The notes under the pieces are model-generated. The model saw nothing but the letters and a program-made list of their open reading frames with translations, searched no databases and had not been told where the DNA came from. From Azorhizobium caulinodans ORS 571 (GTDB taxonomy: Bacteria > Pseudomonadota > Alphaproteobacteria > Rhizobiales > Xanthobacteraceae), in assembly GCF_000010525.1 (NCBI RefSeq), contig NC_009937.1:4968501-5032500 (forward strand): a DNA stretch of 64,000 nucleotides, in the 5' to 3' direction. Numbering within the stretch: the first letter of the stretch is position 1; every line of letters starts with the position of its first letter. Position numbers and translations under genes: made by a program. Below, piece after piece: positions 61,058 through 64,000 of this stretch.

Positions 61058-64000
61058 GTGCGTCGTCTATCGATCGCGTTGTTTTCGTCTACTTTTCTTT
61101 TGCCGGCTTACGCCCTGGCGCAGCAGGTTCCCACCTCTCCGCCCGTCAACTTCGTCAACAGCACGACTCCCGCGACCGGCACCACGCTGACCAAGGTGCT
61201 CGACGCCTACACTGATCTGATGGTCAACCATCCCGAAGTGATGGTGAAGAACTATCAGACCGTGGTCTCCATGACGCAGAACCGCACGGCGGCGCAGACG
61301 GAAGCAGCGATCCGCGCAGACCGGACCTCGCAGGCCTACAACGTGATGAACGGCCTCGGTCCGCTGACGAATTTCTACCTGACGGGCGCCGGCGCCTCCA
61401 CCTCGGGCACCGCGCCCCAGAGCCTGACCCCGACCACTTATGTCACCGGCACGCTCGCGGACTACCAGCGCGACATCAACTATCTCAGCAATGCCAGCGC
61501 CGGCTCCCAGACCTTCGGCAATGGCACGAAGACGCCGCTCGCCTCGGCGGTGAACTTCATCGACAACATCGCCCGCGCCAACGCCTCGACCGAGCCGGCC
61601 AAGCGCACGTTCGACCGCTATCAGGGCGCGACCCCGGCCATCAATCCGCTGGACTCCCGCTACCAGAACTACAGCGCCGCCACCAAGACGGGCCTCACCA
61701 CCGCCGATACCGCAAGCTTCGTGGTGCCGGGCTATCTCTCGCAGTTCACCGTGCCGGCGGCTTACGGCACCGTCGACAACTGGGTGAAGGGCTTCACCGT
61801 CACGGCGGCCATGGTGGCGGCCAATGGCGGCCAGCCCATCAGCGTGCCGAACGTCGGCAGCTATGACGCGGCCGGCAACTTCACGCCCACCCTGTTCAAT
61901 GTGGGCGACTACGTGCCGGGCATCGGCACCTCCCCGCGTCCGTTCCGCGTCACCAGCGCCGTGAACATCCCGACGCTGCTCTACCAGCGCATCAACGGCA
62001 CCAATCCCTATGCGGACGGCGGCTTCCCGAGCGGCCATACCAATTCGGGCTATCTCCAGTCCTACGCCGTCGCCTTCCTCGTGCCGCAGCGCGGCCAGGA
62101 AATGCTGATGGCGGCCTCGGAGCTCGGCAACAACCGCATCCTCGCCGGCATGCACTCGCCGCTCGACGTGATCGGCGGCCGCATGGAATCGAGCGCCATC
62201 GTCGCCACCAACATCTACGGCGCGCTCTATGATTCCACCGGCAACCGCCTCGACTGGACCAATCCGGCCAATGCCTCGGCCTATGCGGTCTATCAGGCCT
62301 ATAACGACACCCAGAACTATCTCGCCGCCTCCTGCAATGCGGTGAGCGTACAGGCCTGCATCCAGCAGGCGCAGGCGGCAGGCTTCGGCGCGACCGATCC
62401 GCTCGCCTATTCGGCCGCCAACAAGGCGCTCTATACGGCCCGGCTCACCTATGGCCTGCCGGTCATCGGCCCGGTGAAGGCCATGACGGCGGCGGACGTG
62501 CCCGTTCAGGCCCAGGTGCTGCTGCTGACCCGCTTCCCCTATCTGAGCGACGCGCAGCGCACCGAGATCCTCGCCACCACCGCGCTGCCCTCCGGCTATG
62601 CCCAGCTGAGCGGCAACACCTATGATGGCTGGGGCCAGCTCAACCTCTACGCCGCCTTCGACGGCTATGGCGCGTTCAACAGCCAGGTGAACGTGACCAT
62701 GGACGCGAGCCTCGGCGGCTACAACGCGGCCGACGCCTGGCGCAACGACATCACCGGCACCGGCGGCCTCACCAAGGGCGGTACGGGCCAGCTCACCCTC
62801 TCCGGCAACAACACCTACACCGGCCCCACCGTCATCAATGGCGGCTACCTGATCGTGAACGGCTCCATCGTCTCGCCGACCACGGTCAACTCCGGCGGCA
62901 CGCTGGGCGGCACCGGTCGGGTCGGCAACGTGACCGTGAACGGCGGCGGCACGCTCATGCCGGGCACGCTCGGCAGCGCCGGCACACTCACCGTCAACGG
63001 CAACCTCGCCATGGCGGCCAATTCCAAGCTCCTCATCACCGCCACCCCCACGGCCACGAGCAACGTGCAGGTGAACGGCACCGCCACCCTTCAGGGCGGC
63101 ACGGTACAGGTGGGCGCCACCGGCACCTTCCTGCCCTTCACCCAGGTGGCGCTCATCAGCGCCACCGGCGGCGTGAACGGCCAGTTCGCCGGCGTCACCA
63201 CGAGCGGCTCGAACCTGACGTCCGCTCTGTCCTATGACGCCAAGACCGTGACGCTGACCATGAACCGCACGGACGTGAACTACGCTACCGTCGCGGCCAC
63301 GGCCAATCAGCGCAGCGTCGGCGCCGCCCTCAACGCGGCGGCGCCCTCTGCGGCCACCGCCGCGGCCGGAACGCTCGTCAACGGCGTCTTCCTGAGCAAC
63401 CAGGCGTCCGCCGGCCTTGGCCAGGCGGCTCTCGACAGCGTCAGCGGCGCGGGTCTGACCGCCAGCCAGGGCGCGGCCCTCCAGGCCACCTCCGCCTTCA
63501 CCTCCAACATCCAGGACCAGCAGGACACCTGGTTCACCTACGGCCGCACCGCGCCGGCAGCGTCCGCGTCGTCCCCGGCGCTGAACTATGCCGCCGCGCC
63601 GAAGACCAAGTTCCCGCCCGTGAAGGCGGTGCCGGCGCCCGCGCCGGAACAGCGCTGGAACGTGTGGGGCGGCGCCTTCGGCAGCACCACCAGCATCGAC
63701 AGCGCGCCCGGTCTCACCGGCCAGAGCAGCACCACCTGGGGCGGCCTCGTCGGTCTCGACTATCGCGTGCAGCCGGACTGGCTGGTGGGCATCGCGCTCG
63801 GCGGCTCCACCTCACAGTTCAGCACCACGAGCCTCAACACATCGGGCACGGTGGATGGCGCGCACATCTCGCTCTACACCACCTATGCCCTGCCGTCGGA
63901 CAGCTATGTGCGCGGCGTCTTCACCTTCAGCGGCTTCTCCAATGATGTGAAGCGCGTCGCCGGCGGCGTCGGCGCGTTGGCGGCCGAGAACGAGAAGGGC
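61058..64000 (+). CDS. PAP2-phosphatase autotransporter (partial, runs off the window)
   Basis: 981 codons are open to the window end. The GTG at 61058 has GGAGG 5 bases upstream; an ATG at 61046 is the alternative. Signal peptide RRLSIALFSSTFLLPAYALAQ. Passenger: PAP2/vanadium-haloperoxidase motifs GTSPRPF, PSGHT (324-328) and NRILAGMHSPLD (Arg360, His366, Asp370). An autotransporter-associated repeat follows (about 567-620; GGLTKGGTGQLTLSGNNTYTG), then a linker rich in Ala/Pro and the start of the beta-barrel (WNVWGGAFGSTTSI; WGGLVGLDYRVQPDWLVGIALGG). The likely role is a cell-surface acid phosphatase. Confidence 0.9.
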   Translation, partial: MRRLSIALFSSTFLLPAYALAQQVPTSPPVNFVNSTTPATGTTLTKVLDAYTDLMVNHPEVMVKNYQTVVSMTQNRTAAQTEAAIRADRTSQAYNVMNGLGPLTNFYLTGAGASTSGTAPQSLTPTTYVTGTLADYQRDINYLSNASAGSQTFGNGTKTPLASAVNFIDNIARANASTEPAKRTFDRYQGATPAINPLDSRYQNYSAATKTGLTTADTASFVVPGYLSQFTVPAAYGTVDNWVKGFTVTAAMVAANGGQPISVPNVGSYDAAGNFTPTLFNVGDYVPGIGTSPRPFRVTSAVNIPTLLYQRINGTNPYADGGFPSGHTNSGYLQSYAVAFLVPQRGQEMLMAASELGNNRILAGMHSPLDVIGGRMESSAIVATNIYGALYDSTGNRLDWTNPANASAYAVYQAYNDTQNYLAASCNAVSVQACIQQAQAAGFGATDPLAYSAANKALYTARLTYGLPVIGPVKAMTAADVPVQAQVLLLTRFPYLSDAQRTEILATTALPSGYAQLSGNTYDGWGQLNLYAAFDGYGAFNSQVNVTMDASLGGYNAADAWRNDITGTGGLTKGGTGQLTLSGNNTYTGPTVINGGYLIVNGSIVSPTTVNSGGTLGGTGRVGNVTVNGGGTLMPGTLGSAGTLTVNGNLAMAANSKLLITATPTATSNVQVNGTATLQGGTVQVGATGTFLPFTQVALISATGGVNGQFAGVTTSGSNLTSALSYDAKTVTLTMNRTDVNYATVAATANQRSVGAALNAAAPSAATAAAGTLVNGVFLSNQASAGLGQAALDSVSGAGLTASQGAALQATSAFTSNIQDQQDTWFTYGRTAPAASASSPALNYAAAPKTKFPPVKAVPAPAPEQRWNVWGGAFGSTTSIDSAPGLTGQSSTTWGGLVGLDYRVQPDWLVGIALGGSTSQFSTTSLNTSGTVDGAHISLYTTYALPSDSYVRGVFTFSGFSNDVKRVAGGVGALAAENEKG

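Noticed and set aside
61067-62155. Minus-strand frame of about 360 codons at the start of the autotransporter
   Set aside because: It is the complement of a continuous plus-strand frame with signal peptide, PAP2 motifs and autotransporter repeats; its own translation is low-complexity.

Overview
The window is GC-rich DNA with short intergenic gaps, many ATGA start/stop overlaps and Shine-Dalgarno-led operons. The gene set (hmu haem uptake, ugp under a Pho box, guanidine carboxylase operon, Wzx/Wzy exopolysaccharide locus, amino acid:[carrier protein] ligase) points to an alphaproteobacterium of the Rhizobiales/Hyphomicrobiales. Xanthobacteraceae is my best guess; this is inference, since there is no rRNA or other marker here.

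Layout. 1-6.0 kb: a GntR regulator with an amidohydrolase, an aldo/keto reductase, an SDR protein lacking the usual catalytic Tyr/Lys, a 38-residue membrane peptide, an L-asparaginase and a small cytochrome c. 6.1-12.3 kb: haem uptake, with an IsdG-type haem monooxygenase and TonB receptor on the minus strand, divergent from hmuTUV. 12.3-20.0 kb: aspartate dehydrogenase, a TetR-HlyD-RbbA-YhhJ efflux operon and a YegD-type Hsp70. 20.1-23.4 kb: ugpBAE behind a four-repeat PhoB box, without ugpC. 23.4-32.3 kb: a sigma-54 promoter, a guanidine-I (ykkC) riboswitch and a guanidine import/degradation operon (ABC transporter, two DUF1989 carboxyguanidine deiminase subunits, biotin-dependent carboxylase, stand-alone allophanate hydrolase C-terminal domain). 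32.5-39.0 kb: a LacI regulator with a candidate operator, a polar-amino-acid-type ABC transporter and dgoK/dgoA. 39.1-44.4 kb: membrane proteins, including a DUF308/thiol-hydrolase-like fusion, an MFS carrier, an FmdB zinc ribbon, a YcxB-like protein and an AI-2E family protein. 44.6-55.9 kb: an exopolysaccharide locus (initiating sugar transferase, GH18 hydrolase, FkbM methyltransferase, polymerase, WecG-type transferase, Wza-like exporter, Wzc/GumC-like protein, flippase) with an intact IS481-family element at its convergent centre. 56.0-60.7 kb: a compact operon of carrier protein, acyl-CoA-dehydrogenase-like flavoprotein, amino acid:[carrier protein] ligase and a double alpha/beta-hydrolase. 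61.06 kb to the end: a PAP2-phosphatase autotransporter running off the window, preceded by a candidate Pho box.

How parts work together. The guanidine locus joins nitrogen-limitation control (sigma-54) to ligand control (riboswitch). The ugp genes and possibly the PAP2 autotransporter look like Pho-regulon members for scavenging phosphate from organic esters. The least explained unit is the carrier-protein operon beside the exopolysaccharide locus: it should activate a small amino acid as a carrier thioester, perhaps oxidise it, and pass it on through a hydrolase-fold domain whose nucleophile is Cys rather than Ser. Its product is unknown and it is my main candidate for an undescribed system.
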